Shown here: positions 1-13,667 of the stretch, in pieces
Layout: the number at the start of each line of letters is the position of its first letter
Position numbering within the stretch: position 1 is the first letter of the stretch
Assembly: GCA_014925825.1 (NCBI GenBank)
Contig: JACGCK010000049.1
Coordinates: forward strand, 124,001 to 188,000
Reading direction: 5' to 3'
Source of the DNA: Pholiota molesta
Taxonomy: Eukaryota; Basidiomycota; Agaricomycetes; Agaricales; Strophariaceae
DNA length: 64,000 nucleotides
The notes under the pieces: generated by a model
Told to the model about the DNA's origin: nothing
What the model saw: only the letters and a program-made list of their open reading frames with translations
Databases searched by the model: none
Translations under genes and position numbers: made by a program

Positions 1-12
1 TTGGAAACGAAG

Positions 13-2992
13 ATGTCCAACACTGCAGTGCTGCCCCAGGGTGCCGGCTATGGAGTTGGTAAGAAATTAGAATGTCCTTATGGTTTTACATTATCTGATC
101 AGAAAATAACTCGTTCCTTGATTGCCTTACTTATTCTGTTTTCCCCGTTCAGTTGTTGGTGAGCATACCTACCATTTGCCGTGAAACAATAGGCTAATGA
201 GTTACCTTTTCAGGAATCGGTCTTTTCTTCAGCGCGTTTATGCTGGTGCTCACTGCCGTTCAGGCAAGATACACTGCATTCTCTCCGAAGAGCTCGGAAG
301 AATTCACAAGCGCCTCACGGAGCGTGAAACCTGGGTTGATCGCGTCCGGTATCGTATCCGCTTGGACATGGGCTGCAACACTAGTACGCTGATTCTTGTT
401 TGAATTTTCGGTGATACTTCTAACATTCATGTCATTGTTCAGTTACAAAGTAGCGCTGTCGCGTATAAATTTGGTGGGTACTCTCACCGATGCTGTCGAG
501 TATTAGGCTGACAGACCTCAATTTCTAGGTATCAGTGGGCCATGGTGGTATGGAGGTATGACCTATACAATGCTGTGCTCTTGTATTCAACTCAAAGCGA
601 TTATCAGCTGGTGCAACCGTCCAGATATTGCTGTTCGCGATGGTGGGTCACTAAGTACAATTTTGTTTACTTCATGCTCATGGAGCGCACGTGTAGTTGG
701 CCGCCAAGCTAAAACTTAACGCACCTTACGCCCACACATGGCTCGAAATTGTGGGGGTCCGATGGGGCAAAACTGCACACCTCGTCTTTATGTTCTTTGG
801 GTCGGTTCAGCTCATTGCGTTCATGTAATTCCAGCCTAACTTTGCTGTAGCCTCGCCACGAACATCATCGTCAGCTCCATGTTGATTCTCGGTGGATCAG
901 CAACTGTCACTGATTTGACAGGAATGAGCACCATTGCTGTGAGTGATCTCTAAATGTTATTCGCAGGCTTTGATCTCATTCGAGATCTATCCCGCAGGCT
1001 TGCTTCCTCATTCCGCTGGGTGTGGCAATCTATGTTGTTGTAGGAGGAATGCGTTCGACACTTCTTTGCGACTAGCAAGTTTCATATTGTTCAAGTGCCA
1101 GCTAGACGCCCTCTAACCGATACTGTCTAGCACGCACACATCCGTCCTTTTCGTCATCATCTTGACCTTCGTTTTTACCGTATACGCTTCCAGTGACAAG
1201 ATCGGCAGTCCCCAACGGATGCATGATCTGCTCACAGCCGCTTCGGCCACCTCCCCAGTCCCTGGTAATGCCCACGGCTCCTACGTGACTATCCGTTCCA
1301 AGAACGGCCTCATCTTCGGCGTCATCAATATCATCGGTAACTTCGCTACGGTCTTCCAGGATCAGGCCTATTGGCAGCGCGCTATCGCCTCGCGTCCCGC
1401 CAGCACTGTCAAGGCATATCTACTCGGTGGACTCGCATGGTTCGCTATTCCGTTCACCTTTGCCACGACGCTTGGTCTGGCTGCGGTCGCGTTGAAGGGC
1501 GATCCGGATATGCGGGTGTTGTCTGCGGCCGATGTATCTGCTGGCTGCCCGCCGCGGCTGCTGCTGCTGCTCTGCTGGGTAAAGGTGGTGCTGCAGCTTT
1601 GCTGGTCCTCTTGTTCTTGGCTGTTACTAGCGCGTGCTCTGCCGAGCTCATCGCGGTTTCGTCGCTTTTGACTTATGATGTTTACAAGGTGAGTTTTTGG
1701 CTCTTGATACCAACGTCGAGATCTATTGTTGACTGTCAGATGTAATCGATGTGACAGACGTATATCAACCCCAAAGCTACTGAAGAGCAGATTCTGCGTG
1801 TGGACATCTTGGAGTATTGTTCTTTTTTGATTGATATTTCTTTTCAAACTGATTTGAATTGCGAAAGGTCGTATTCTATGCTCTTGTCTGTGGTCTGGCT
1901 GGTTTGATATTCTTCTATATCGGTGTCTCCATGGGATGGCTTTATGTGGGTCTCATGGATATTCAGATCATTATGTTGTGCCTAACTCCTCGGCCTGAAT
2001 GACAGACATTTATGGGGGTCATTCTCGGATCAGGTGTGTCCCCATCGCCCTCTGCATCACCTGGAGCAAGGCAAACAAGTGGGGTTGCATCGCTGGATCA
2101 GTTGCTGGCTTTGTCGCTGGTATTGTTGCGTGGTTGGTGACCACCTCGACGCTGAACGGCGGCGTTATCAACGTTGTAGTGCGTACCAATGCAAGTTCTT
2201 GTTTATCTGATTTGATGCTGATTCGAGAAAAATGATATTTTTAGACGAGCGGAGGTGATTTTGAGATGTTGGCCGGCAATCTAGCTTCGATTGGTGTGGG
2301 TGCATTGTGGCTACGGGCTCATCACTCATTGTGCGTATTTTCCCCCTCCAGGTACTCGGTGCTTGATCTGATTTTGTTCATCATTTTATCATCATCAGTG
2401 GCCAGATAATTTTGACTGGGAGACCACTCGTGCCATCAACAAACCTGTTCCTGCGTCATCCAAAATCGTGAGAAGGAGAAGGATGATAGTGATAGCGAAG
2501 ACAAGAAGCATGCGAGCAGTGTTAAGGAATCTGTTGCCGGGGACTCATTCACAGGATCAGAGGAGGAAGACGAACTCAACCCAGTCGCACTCAACAAGGC
2601 CTTCAAATTCGCCACCTACTCTTCTCTTGGCCTGGTAGGTGATCTTGAATTCTATGATTGATCTTTGATATTAACGTGTCTTCAGTTTATCGTTCTTATC
2701 CTTATATTCCTCTACCACTATTCTTCTCCCATCATATATTCAGTGTTGCTGGCCTGACCGGATGGGTATCTGTGGGATAGCTTGGACTTTCTTGTCTGCC
2801 ATTTCTGTCGTGATCTACCCACTATATGAGTCTCGGCACGCACTGGTCCAAATCCTGAAGGGTATATATAAGGTACGTATACACCTTGTGGCACATCTTC
2901 ATAATGGACGTGTCTGACTCCTCCATCAGGATCTGTTCACTAGGGGAAGCGGAAAGTTCGTCGCGGATCCCGCACCTACTACGCCAGCATAA
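13..2992 (+). CDS. DUR3: DUR3-type urea/polyamine active transporter (sodium:solute symporter family)
   Basis: Plasma-membrane symporter that imports urea (and polyamines in yeast) with a cation. The ATG at 13 opens a short exon, and the intron at 59-213 leads into [20 protein letters not shown], followed by the family signatures [17 protein letters not shown] and SAWTWAATL. Later exons give [11 protein letters not shown], a Gly-rich helix at about 1010-1074, [17 protein letters not shown] near 1330-1390 and further helices up to the C-terminal tail ending [11 protein letters not shown] and TAA at 2990-2992. The intron at 1075-1130 begins GCAAGT, so it is a GC-AG intron. Reading frame is kept only if one base is missing near 1545 (GGCTGCCC) and one in the A run at 2462-2465, between the last two transmembrane blocks in an acidic cytosolic loop. 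Domain order is complete for the family. Identity is strong; individual intron borders in the 500-1000 region are less certain. Confidence 0.92.
1075..1130 (+). other. GC-AG intron in the DUR3-like gene
   Basis: The exon ends TGCGACTA and the intron starts GCAAGT, ending TCTAG at 1130. Joining TA to C restores a Tyr followed by [13 protein letters not shown], exactly the family frame. GCAAGT is the classic strong GC donor. Confidence 0.8.
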
Positions 2993-4685
2993 GATTGGCG
3001 TTCGTGATCAGCATGATATGTATCGTTGTCTTTTGTTGCTTCCTTTCCATGCGTGTTCGTCAGATACGTTTTCACATATACTTACTTGCATGTACGATAA
3101 TATAACGACCCCCAGCCGCTTTGATGTGTGCGTCGGAAGTCGCTATCGCCCTCCTTACGACCTCATCTGTTGTATGTACCGTTAATAATTTACTCCATCT
3201 CAGATCGAAAGATACTTTTCTGCGCGTCCGCCAGTGTCCGCCAGTGTAAGTATTACTTATCAAGGATGTTTAGTGGGCACCGTTTTCTGACATATCGTTA
3301 GAACTTGGCGACATCGGTTTGGCTTCCGAGGTCTAGTGGACAAAGAGCTGTCTATGGGATGCCAATATTCAATTCACGGTGACTTAGACTGGTTCGAGAA
3401 AAGTTGTAACAAGTACATGAAGATCAAAAGAAGTGTCCAACGCAGGTTACTTTGAAATTTAGAATACGCCATGTAGCAGGAGTAGATAGCCTTACAGTCA
3501 GAAAATAAGGAAAGTCTTGACTTTTTTATACAATTTAGGTCTACTTCCAGACGTCGACTCCTGTCATCATGTGAAGCTGTACACGACCTAAGCAGCTTTC
3601 GACACCCTCCTCGGCGACTATTGATGGAATCCATTTGACAGATATTCGGTCCAAATGTCTTCAGAGAATTTCGGCGCAGTCAAATATGTCTGTCCGAATA
3701 CACATACACTTTGAACAGCTTTTTTTTTCTTTTCAAGCTCGTAAACAAGGGAAGGAATCCGATTTTATTCTCTGAACTGTTGGGAAGTACATCACTCATA
3801 TCGTATTACATTATCCCGAAACATCGTCGGACAATCAAAGACTTTGAACTATCTGGGGTTACGGGTATCTGAAGCTCCTTCAATCCGGAAATAGTCCATA
3901 TCACATACTTATGGAGTTGCGTAAGTCTACCATAACAGTTCATTCCAGGGTTCAGCATGCAACTGCGATGTGCATACAGTGTGTAACTATACATGATACT
4001 GAGCGATGGCGGTAACGTTTTTGGGATTTCGAGCTCGAGGAGAAGTGCTTTACTTGCAGTTGATCATGATGGTACATATGTTTATGTGAGCCATTAAAAC
4101 ATTGGGTGAGCTATAAAATCGGTGCATTGCTGATGCTACGGATTTGTCGGACTGGATTTATGAATAGCTTGTGCAAGTTCAGTGGTTCAAGAATGTCGCG
4201 TATGAAAAACTACAGGCACTTAGTAGCGAAGAGGAGCAGCGGGGGATCAGATAGTGCTCCTGCCAAAAGAGCAGCTGAATGTTAACAATAATCCGCAAAA
4301 GAAGAGGTCTCTGGAGGTGATAAGGTGGCATGACCTCTCATTCAGCTTGACTCGACTTGGGATTCGGAAATGTACTATCTTTAGATAACTTCTGCTGTGT
4401 AGCAAATATTGACTGTTAAGTCTTTGACATCTACATCAGAATTCATCCACGGCAACGGACTCCACGAGTGAGAAGGTATAGCCCCATGTCCGACCCTGAG
4501 AAGAGAAGCTCCGTTCAGCGTGGAAATTGGAGGCTGATTGGACATTGAACAGTTTCAGGGCTTCTTTTTCTATCAGCATCAATTGCGCACTCATGCCACA
4601 AGGAAGTATATAACAATCAATCCGAGCGCGAGCGCTGCCATTTGTTCTTGCCTGTAGGTTCACTATCCTACCGTCATCCCCAAGG
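2993..4685. other. Intergenic, no gene recognised
   Basis: About 1.7 kb between the end of the urea transporter and the ATG of the first 7TM gene. Open frames here are short and match no family I know. It presumably holds the 3' UTR of one gene and the promoter of the other. There is a T-rich tract near 3720-3735. Confidence 0.5.
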
Positions 4686-6097
4686 ATGGCTGGTCCCAGC
4701 GTGAATTTGACGACTATCTGGGCCAATGTCACCGGCAGTATCCCATTGTCTGATGTTCCGACTCCTCTTATGTTCCTTTCGCCCGGTTTGGCTCAAAACA
4801 TTAACGAAGCACCTACTTTCACATTGCCTCGACCGGTGTGAGTCAAGTACGACGTGACCTATCATACCCTCAACTATTTCATCCTAGATTTTGCTATGGG
4901 ACTTCCTTAACAACCTCAGAAACGACGTCAAGCTTCTGTTCACTCACAAATTTGGAATTCCGACACTACTTTATTTCACTATTAGGTGGATAACTTTGCG
5001 TCAACGTTGAGACAAAGAATTCTGATTCTGACGAGACCATATTAGACTCACGCTACTCGCATATACATTGGGAAGGGCTGTGCTGTTGAGTGCGTTAGAA
5101 CATGTTGTGTACTTTGATCTATGCACTAACCGATGATCAGCGGCGAAGGTCAATGATTGTGGGGCACTGGTGAATGCGCTCAACATTTTGCTTATCATCT
5201 CGGTGGCATGTACAACAACTTTTTCTATCTTCGGGTAGTCGCTGTGTACAGCAGGAACACGTATATTGTGGGCTTCTTCGGGATCACTTGGCTTGCTACA
5301 GTCTCGATGGTCGTAACTTTCTTCAAAACATTTGGAGCGGTAGAAATTAGCAATAGCGGATATTGCCACGAAACGATCACAGGAAATTTCCTCCAAGCGA
5401 CCATCAGTGTCTTGTTATTGAACGACTTGCTCATATATCTCGCTATCGCCTACCGAATCTACCGAATCTTTTTGGATTACGAGTTTGAGGCAGATCTGAA
5501 AAGGAAGGCGGTGATCTTGCTCTTTGGCGCCTCCTTGCCCGTGGGTTCGAAGATTGTGCTGTTGGAAAGCCAGCTGTATTGCTTGTGAGCGCTCCTATTG
5601 TCTTTCCCGTGTCCCAGGACCAATCTCAACGACATTTCAGAATTATTGTGATCAGTAAAGCCTGCCTAGTGGCGACGCTTTTCGTCGACCGAGACAGAAA
5701 TGCCATGTTCCTTATTTGCCATGTGGTGCTAGTCGTTGTCTTGTCTTCCCGTGTTTATCGCGAACTGCGCGAGATCAAAAACACCAGCCAAAGGAGGACG
5801 ATGACAGACTTCCACACGGGGAACCTGACGTCGGCTGAATTCGCAGATAGGGCTGTTATATCAACAGAAGAGCGGGTATCCAGAAAAACGGCAGAACTCG
5901 AAAACGACGCTAGTTCAATAGGCGGCTCGACTCGGACACGGACGGCCAGCTTCCGAGGATCTATCCCCAGCTACATCAGCGACAGTGGGGACGACGGCGT
6001 CAACATGCACACTTTCCGCAGTGATCATAACAGCCAGCAAAGTAGTTTTTCCCGACATGACAAGGCCGACAGTTTAGATGGCGTTGGAAAGGTTTGA
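4686..6097 (+). CDS. DUF6533-like seven-transmembrane protein, copy 1
   Basis: Predicted multi-pass membrane protein of a family strongly expanded in Agaricomycetes; function unknown. The ATG at 4686 gives an extracellular-type N-terminus (MAGPSVNLTTIWANVTGSIP, then a TPLMFLSP motif). The second exon (about 4889-4985) reads ILLWDFLNNLRNDVKLLF and GIPTLLYFTIR, the hallmark W-D-x-L first-loop pattern of DUF6533-type proteins. Further helices follow: ALVNALNILLIISVA, TYIVGFFGITWLATVSMVV, NDLLIYLAIAYRIYRIF, then FLICHVVLVVVLSSRVYREL. The hydrophilic tail contains GNLTSAEF, also present in copy 2 at 9.1-10.5 kb. One T appears to be missing in the T run near 5218-5224, because the frame must change there to continue from the third helix. 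Ends with TGA at 6095-6097. Confidence 0.8.
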
Positions 6098-6100
6098 TAG

Positions 6101-6597
6101 ACCATGTACCATGATGAGACCGGACTAGTGCCAGGAGGATGTAACCTTGTATCATAGGGAAAAGTTGCAACCAAGTTAGGAATATATCATATAATTAATT
6201 GTGTAACGTACATTTGATGGCTTGTAATTGGACTGATGTCCCCCAAGAATTCACAAGATCTCTGTATATAACCAGGGTCGCATTTTCATAACGCACGCAA
6301 CGGCTCTGGACGATAACTCTCCCAGCAAACCATTGAAGCTTGGATTTGATCTTACGACAACCTCATGATGATCTTATATCCCAGAGTAAGTAGTCCAAAA
6401 GATGATATTTTGCCTGGAGACGTGAAGTCATACATGTGAAAAAATGTCGGTCGACGCATGAAACCGGCAATGAATGATATCGTTCATTATTTAACACGTA
6501 TCACAGAATCGAAGTAAAAGACGACGGACATCGAAACGAAATCAGGATGAAAAAAGCAGTGTCGAATTGGGCCGCATCCATATTGCTCCAGGCAGGC
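6101..6597. other. Convergent intergenic spacer
   Basis: About 500 bases between two convergent genes, holding both 3' ends. It is AT-rich and contains no open frame worth reporting. Confidence 0.5.
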
Positions 6598-8661
6598 CTA
6601 CGTACACTCTAAAGCTTGGCCTTGGATAAGCCGCACGGTGTCGCCAGGGAAGTACCAGAACGACACTGCTACTAGAATGTAAACAGCTATAGGAAAGAGC
6701 CAGGAAAGGGAGAGACAATTTAGCATTATTGGATTGACAGACTGACAGTGCATATCGCTTACACATTAGAACAATTCCGCTCATCCAATGCGATTTGCCA
6801 TCTTCGACCGAGAATTTTACAACAAGGACAGAAAGGAATAAAACCTGCATAATTGATACCATAATGAGCACCGACTGACATCTATCAAAGACAGGATGGC
6901 ATACCAGAGTCTCCAGTGGATCAAAGAGCATGGTGAGCGGTTTCCCCATAATCCAACCCAAGAGAACCAAGAATGGAATGACGAAGAGCGCAATCTGAAT
7001 GCAACTTCCCACTGCGACACTCATCGCCAGGTCGAATTTGCCCTTACTTGCGACAATAACGGCGGTAGTGTGTTCTGCGGCGTTGCTGATAATTGGAATA
7101 ACGATGAGGGTGATCCACTCCTTTGATATCTTTGGATGTGCAGCAACCATGCCGTCCAAAGAATCGACGAGATATTCAGAAGTAATGTAGGCGAGCACAG
7201 TTACTATCACCAGAAGAATTACCGCCGAGATATTATTCATTTTGGGTTTTTCTTCATGACTGGATAAAGACGATGTAGAGCAGGAAGACGAGTAGGGCCG
7301 TATCGTAGAAGTTACCGTAGTTGGGAGGGGACATTCTGGTACAGTGGCACCTGAACGTCGAACCATTGCTATTTGATCGAGATGGCGGCTCTTGTTCAGT
7401 ATCCAGAAACAAATAATTGTGCGAATAAACTGAAAGAAGAGCTGGAATATAAGTGTTAACTGTGCTTCCTAGATGATTCTAATGGACAAGACATACATAG
7501 GCGATATAACTGGAAGCAAGAACATGGCGTTAGCTCTGCATTTTGAAGAGCTATCAATATACGCACATTAATATCAAGATAATTGCAGTCCCTCGGCTGA
7601 GCTCCAACAATATTTTCATTTCTGTTCCCGGCGTCAAACGGCTTTCGAGATATAGATGCTGCAATGAGAGTGTCAAAAGTATTCAACACTAACAGATACA
7701 TTGCCTACAAAAGCAGCTGGAATGGTCATGGAGATTACGGAGACAATGAGCAATGACGAATTCAGCTGAGCGACCATAGCTTGAAATCGTTGCTGTTGGA
7801 ATCGAAACCCTCCCACTATCAAGTCAATGAGTGAAACGAAGAGCGAACGAACGAATAAGAGATATATACCAACAAAGGAACAGCCAAGGACGAGCAACAA
7901 GTTACTCAAAAGACCCCGAGGAGCGTGCTCTGCACGACATCCAGTTTACACTATCGAATTCGAAATCTGAGCAATGTCATACAAGAACGAGACGAGACGA
8001 GCGAACCTCCTGAAGAGCAATACCGGCGATAATCATTTCGATGAGGTTTCCCAGAGATGCGTTCAAAAGTCCTCCGACACTTTGCTTAGTACTGAGAGCT
8101 ATTTGCTCCGTACCCAGTCCAAGAAGGGCAGCGAGTGGCATGATGCCAAGGCCAGAAAAGATAAAGGTTGATGTTGGGTTCTGATGGGTGTAGTGGAGCA
8201 CCCAGGAATTGGGATGAAAACCAACATAAAATTGATGGGACTGTATCGAAATGTTGCGATGAACGAGGCGCTATACGTTGGACGAGGGCTGGCAAGGCGC
8301 CCAGGGGTAAAAATTGCACGGAGGCGCGAGATTCCAGATGACCTGGGTCGTTCAAGACCTTGCCTGCTGGCAGCAAATGGTTGGTGTCCTCGAGCTTCTC
8401 AACATCGATTTCAGTGTTTTCAGTGCGATATATCGAGGGTGACTCCGTCGCGTTGACGATATCTTGGATGCCAAAATCTATGGCTCGAGGAAATGTACTG
8501 TCTTCCTCTCCCTCCCCAATCATTTTAGGCCTTCCACTAGCACGCAATCCAGTACTAGGGGGTTCGTCGTCGTCTTCCATGAGGAGAGAAAGTGCTGGCT
8601 GAGGCAATACGGTGCTGTTGCTGAAGACATTGAGAGTTGATGACGCAACAGATTCTCCCAT
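6598..8661 (-). CDS. VCX1: Vacuolar Ca2+/H+ exchanger (VCX1/CAX type)
   Basis: Antiporter of the CaCA superfamily that loads Ca2+ into the vacuole in exchange for protons. The ATG at 8661 starts a long acidic N-terminal tail, as in fungal CAX proteins. The first half contains GLGIMPLAALLGLGTEQIAL followed by the c-1 repeat SVGGLLNASLGNLIEMIIAG with the essential Asn/Glu pair. The second half contains ITLIVIPIISNAAEHTTAV followed by SVAVGSCIQIALFVIPFLVL, the c-2 repeat. The last exon reads VAVSFWYFPGDTVRLI and stops with TAG at 6598-6600. At least one single-base frame break lies between the tail and the first helix (about 8205-8275): the hydrophobic frame SPINFMLVFIP must be joined to HYTHQNPTSTFIFSG. 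It is convergent with the 7TM gene on its left and codirectional with the one on its right. Confidence 0.93.
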
Positions 8662-9133
8662 TCAGTGTGTTCAATTATCCGCAAGTCGCGAAGAAAGATG
8701 GAAAGCAGGAAGTGTTAGAGGAAGGGGATTGTTATTGAAAGGCCACCGGCCAAGCTTTGGGCCTCAAGGTATTCATAAGAGCAATGATTGTCTTCTTGGT
8801 ACCCTGGGCGCCAATGTTTCGTCACAATTTCCACCAATTTCCAATCTTGGCGTGTGAATTACCACTAAGTGTCTACACCTCCTTCAATAATATAGTAGGT
8901 AGATTTATGTACAAGTGTGCTTACACTAACGGGCCTAGTCAAATCCGCAGGAGTACAATGGATTTACAGCCGACCAATCATCACCGTTGTTGGCGGTCTA
9001 TCTAAAAACCCCAGTAGTAAATTAGTAATACTACCCGCCACAAATCTGCACAAATCTTCCAGCCGACAATTCACTCTCCGAATTTCCGAAGTGCTATGGC
9101 AGATCGCTGGGTGAAGCAGCAATTACAGATATT
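8662..9133. other. Promoter-side spacer of the Ca2+/H+ exchanger
   Basis: About 470 bases between the start of the exchanger and the stop codon of the next minus-strand gene. No recognisable gene; short open frames only. Confidence 0.45.
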
Positions 9134-10535
9134 CTACTTTAGGTAGCAGTAACATCTGTTCAAGATAATCAATATTCGACATCCTTCAATTATCAGACCA
9201 CTCAAGCTCGACTGACCTAAAGAAGTTTCTGTTTGTCTGGAAGATCCAGGGACAGCTATCATACTGCCTTGAAGCTCGGTCGGCCTTTTGGATAGTGTTT
9301 GGAGGGTAGAAGTAGAACAATGAGGGACAAACTCTGCCGATGTCAGATTTCCGCTTCCAAATTCCATTCTATCTCTTTGGTTGGGATAGGTAATTTGTAT
9401 GAGCTCGCGATAAACACGCGATACGAGAATAGTTGTGAGCACCAGGTGAGCGATTAGGAAGACGAAATTCTTGTCTTCATCAATAGAGACTACAATAAGG
9501 ACGCATGCCTTGCTGATGACAATAATCCTATTTTTGGTAGTAATAATGAGGACGCATTGTGTCGATTTAGAGAGAATTTTCTTACAGGCAATAGAGCTGA
9601 CTTTCGAGCAAACGATCTTGGACCCAACAGTTGGTAACGATGCACCAAAAGCTATGACCGCGAGCTTCCTCTCCAAATGCATCATACCAAAATCGTAGGT
9701 GAGAAATATGTTGTAGATTCGATAAGCGATGGCGAAGTAGATCAAGGTATCGTTAAGAGCCAATGCTGCAAGAGCTGGAACACCGAACGGTCCCGGATGA
9801 TCTCTCTACAATGACGCGTGGGTGATATGTGCGCCGCTCCAAATGTTTTGAAGAAGGTCAAGGCCATCGCCACCACCGAGAGCCACGTTAAACCGAAAAA
9901 AACAACGACACAACGATTTTCGCTGTACACAATGGTTATGCGAAGGTAGCATAATCCTGTCAAACAGATGACATTGATCGTGAGCAGAGCATTTAATACT
10001 TGGGCCAATCGCCCACAGTCTGTAATAGGCAGCGCTGATGAAGCTAGAGTTTAGCCATAGGAAACATCAAAGTGTGAATGTGTCGCAAAACGCACTGAGG
10101 AGAACCGCCCGCCCTAAGCAGTATGCCAACATAGACAGTCTGAGAAATGTGTATGAGCGCTTCGGGTGTAAAGTTTTCTTAAACAGCAAGAGCTACCGAA
10201 TGACGAAATAAAGAATTGTTGGAATCCTAGTCCTAGGCGTGATAGGCATGGTAAAATCGTTTCTCAAATTATCAAGGAAGTCCCATACTATAACCTAGTG
10301 ATACTTTAATGAGGAGATAAACCGTATCCAAAGGATTTTTGGTGAAAGTGAAGCTTACCCCGGTTGCAGCAATATGAATGTAGATAGAAAGGTTGATAAT
10401 GTGAACCTCTTCAGGCTTCAGGAATAAGAAAGGTGTCGAGATATTGGCCCACGGGACCGTGGTATCGGCTAGTGGCACAAAACCAAGAACTGCCCATCCT
10501 GGAGGAGGAGATGATTGAGATGCTAGCTTAGTCAA
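9134..10535 (-). CDS. DUF6533-like seven-transmembrane protein, copy 2
   Basis: Paralogue of the gene at 4.7-6.1 kb, unknown function. Starting at 10535 it reads MTKLASQSSPPPGWAVLG, later ISTPFLFLKPEEVHI, which parallels the TPLMFLSP motif of copy 1. The next block gives VWDFLDNLRNDF and RIPTILYFVIR, the same W-D-x-L pattern. Later helices are NALLTINVICLTGLCYLRI, VVVFFGLTWLSVVAMALTF and NDTLIYFAIAYRIYNIF, then FLIAHLVLTTILVSRVYREL, and the tail has MEFGSGNLTSAEF. A one-base frame break near 9770-9780 is needed to pass from the Cys-rich loop into the NDTLIY helix. The exact C-terminus is uncertain: the last 20 residues after SSLSG look unlike copy 1 and could be a missed intron. Confidence 0.78.
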
Positions 10536-12430
10536 TCCGGGGTGAAGTGAGAATGAAGTCGGGTGACAGTTCGGCGACGCCTTGGGGATTTATATTTGTT
10601 CTTCGTATACTTCGGACTGGATAGCTTTCTATTAATAGAAGCGCTTTGTAAGGCCATCTGCATTCATTCGCCGATGTAGATGGGAGTGTATAGATCTGAT
10701 TGTGTTTTCCGAAGGCCTGTCCGCCTGAGCGAGTGACATGAATCATTACTGATCAGCGCTCTACCACGGGCGTTCAATCAGGCCATCCTTACCAACTTTA
10801 AATTATTTGTTTGACTTCGTTCTGGAATAGTGCACGTACCTATAGTCTGTAGCTATAGCTGTACAGGGAATCATGGCTTTACAAGATTGCATGTATGACG
10901 TCTGTTTCCATCGCCTTGATTCTCTGACTCAAGTCCGTCGATCGTGGTTCGTTAGTGCTTATAGACAATCTAGTGACCGGATTATTTAAGGTTCAGACAG
11001 GTGTTCTATGAAACCTAGCACGAGGAGTTGCATCGCCGTTTCAACCAGCAAAATTCAAGAGTTGTGGCAACCAAATTTGAGAAAGCAGTTTGTCATTATG
11101 TGCAGTCGATCCCTTTGCGTTAAGTATTCTTTAGTTGACAAATAGCATCCGGAGCGGGATCGTAGTCGCCTTCAAACCTGCCAGTGGCATGATTCGAAAA
11201 TTAAAGTTATACCTCAAATAACACATGTGCGCAGTACGTACGCTGTATGATCCACAACGGAATCAAAGATGTAAGAGAGCACTGGGAAATGATCATGTGG
11301 GTATCAATAATTTGAACTGATATCAAGCTGGACGGGTCGGAGAACTCAGTATGGTGCAAAATTCGCGGCAACCTAAGATGGCTTTATATCTTCCTTTACT
11401 CACAGTAGCCACCGTGTTGACGCGGAAAAAAACACTCAAGATGCGGTAGCAGACAATCCAAGCCGTAGTGTACAAAAATCGTTTCGGTTATTTGTTAATC
11501 CTTCCTACGTTATCGACTGGGACATAACATAAGGGTATCAAGTTTTCTCTCGGAGACTCAGTACTAGTTGGGGTTCCGACATCAACAGTATTTATAGGGC
11601 TGGATGAGCCAATGACATATGTCTGAAGTTGACTAACATCAGCTGGATGCCTTGGTAAAGATCAGAACTCTTGGCGCGCGTGAGAGCCCTCAGTGTCAAG
11701 GAAGGTGAACGTGGTGAAGGTTCTGATTTAGAGAAAATCGGAAACGTACCGCCTTCAGAGGCTATACGACCTCCAGGCTTAGAGTACTAAGCGTAATCTG
11801 GGCCTAATATTATAGCATACTGATAGAAACCTTGGATGTTCAAGATATAAGGAAATACTGACATCCCAACAATCGAAGCTTTAGAGTATCAGTTCTGCGG
11901 ATGATCAAAGTTTGTTGCTTGTCCAGTATCAATTGAGTCGTGAATAAATAGGTCGACGGTCATGATTCATTGAATTCGACGGGCCCCATGATCCTCATTG
12001 TCGTTTTGATAATCACAAATGCAAGTACTTAGACATCATGTTGGCCCAAGTACAATCGACGAAGAGAAGTAGCTATAGAATACAAGAACATGAAACCTTT
12101 CCATTTTCACTCGGAATCACCTCAAACTCGCGGACAATGCAAAGATGCGGTCAGTATTATATAACGTACACTTCAATCGGCCTTGGAAATAGTTTCGGTG
12201 AGAATCCTCTCAATGTTTACATGTGGTCGACCATGGCAATCATCGCGATGCCATTGCTGAGATAAAAGATGCAGAGGATGTGATATTATGGCCCATCCTG
12301 GACGAGAATTCGACCTGTGTGAAGCAGCCGTTAGCCTTAAGGCTTAGAGCACTCCATTCCTAATCAACTGCGTAGGCGGAGGCAGCGATCAGATCGACAC
12401 GGAGCTAATTTGAGAAGAAAATCGCAGGCA
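10536..12430. other. Long intergenic region without recognisable genes
   Basis: About 1.9 kb. Only short, unrelated open frames, none with family motifs. Base composition is ordinary, in contrast to the GC-rich block that follows. Confidence 0.5.
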
Positions 12431-13417
12431 GACCTATAAAAAGCCGAAGCGCCGGGAGTGAGCTACGACCACGGCTTTGTATTCCGTTCTGGGAAAACTA
12501 TTTCGCCACAGCGCTTGTGAGTGAGGATCACAAACGCAGGTGGCCCAACATTTCTGGATTGAGCCTCGCCCGGTGAGGAATGCCGAAAAATAGCCCAGTT
12601 CAGTCCGAGAGCTGGCCAAGAGGCATGTCGCAGAGCTCGCCGCACGGTATAGGCTCTGGAAAAATGTCTGTCAGGATCCCATCGGGGTTCCGGTCTTCAT
12701 CTACCGCAATACACGCCCGCAGAACACGTCTGAGCGCGAGGGAAGCTGCCACACGACTGGAAGTTCTGGTTCCACAGCACGTCCTCGCGCAGCCCAACCT
12801 CATTGTTACCCGCCTCCGCTCAGGGTGCGGCCGCCCGCGCACCATGGGGGATCGCAGCGCAACAGCAAGATCGGCGGACCGAAGCCACGCATACACAACC
12901 AATACCGCATACCGCCTGCACCCTCCCCACGCGCAGCATCCGCGCTCCACCGTAGGCTGAGGTAATTACAATGCAACGACATTAGGCCAGCGCCCGCCTC
13001 CGGCCTGCCTAACGCCCACGGGATCGTGTCTCAAAAGAATCCTACTACTGACGCGGTCCAGCGCAGACCGGATTGGACCCGCGCCGGGGCCCAATATCCG
13101 CCGCTGAAGCAGCGCAGTAGGTAGACGCCGACACGCCAGATGGGCGCTGGGATCGCCAAGACGACGCGCGCGCACCTCCCTATGGGGCGGTGTTGATAAT
13201 TTTGAAACGCAAGCGAGGGGAAGAAGGTGAAAGAAATACGCGCCGGGGACCATGCCATGCCCAGCGTTGGCCCAGCGCCTGCCGCGGCGTCGCCGCCGAA
13301 CAGCGAATGCAGCGCGGCCAATGTCTTGGCCTCTTCTAACGCCCCCGCGCTTCCATGTGGAGAGACGCGAGTCGTAAAAAGGGAGTATGCAGAAAATTGA
13401 AAATGTACCAAAGATAT

Positions 13418-13433
13418 AAAAAAAAAAAAAAAA
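13418..13433. repeat. Poly(A) homopolymer tract
   Basis: Sixteen consecutive A after GATAT, followed by CCCGG. It might be the tail of a retroposed element, but no element body or target-site duplication could be recognised beside it. Confidence 0.6.
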
Positions 13434-13667
13434 CCCGGTCGAAGGCGGTCATTGTGCAACGCACGGCTCGTAAGCCCCACGTTCACCTCGGGCACCAGAT
13501 AGCGCGCAGGCCACACCTAGTGCTGGGTAGCAGTAGTATGTTGACGATAGTGGTTGAGTATAACGACGGCGCCTATGTAGGACTGCATGGCATCGCATCC
13601 GGCAGCGCAACAGCGCGCTGAGAATAACACCAAGGCAAAATAATAAAAAGACAAAATAACACAAAGA

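Noticed and set aside
13418..13433. The poly(A) tract as proof of a retroposon
   Set aside because: No upstream element body, open frame or target-site duplication could be found around it.
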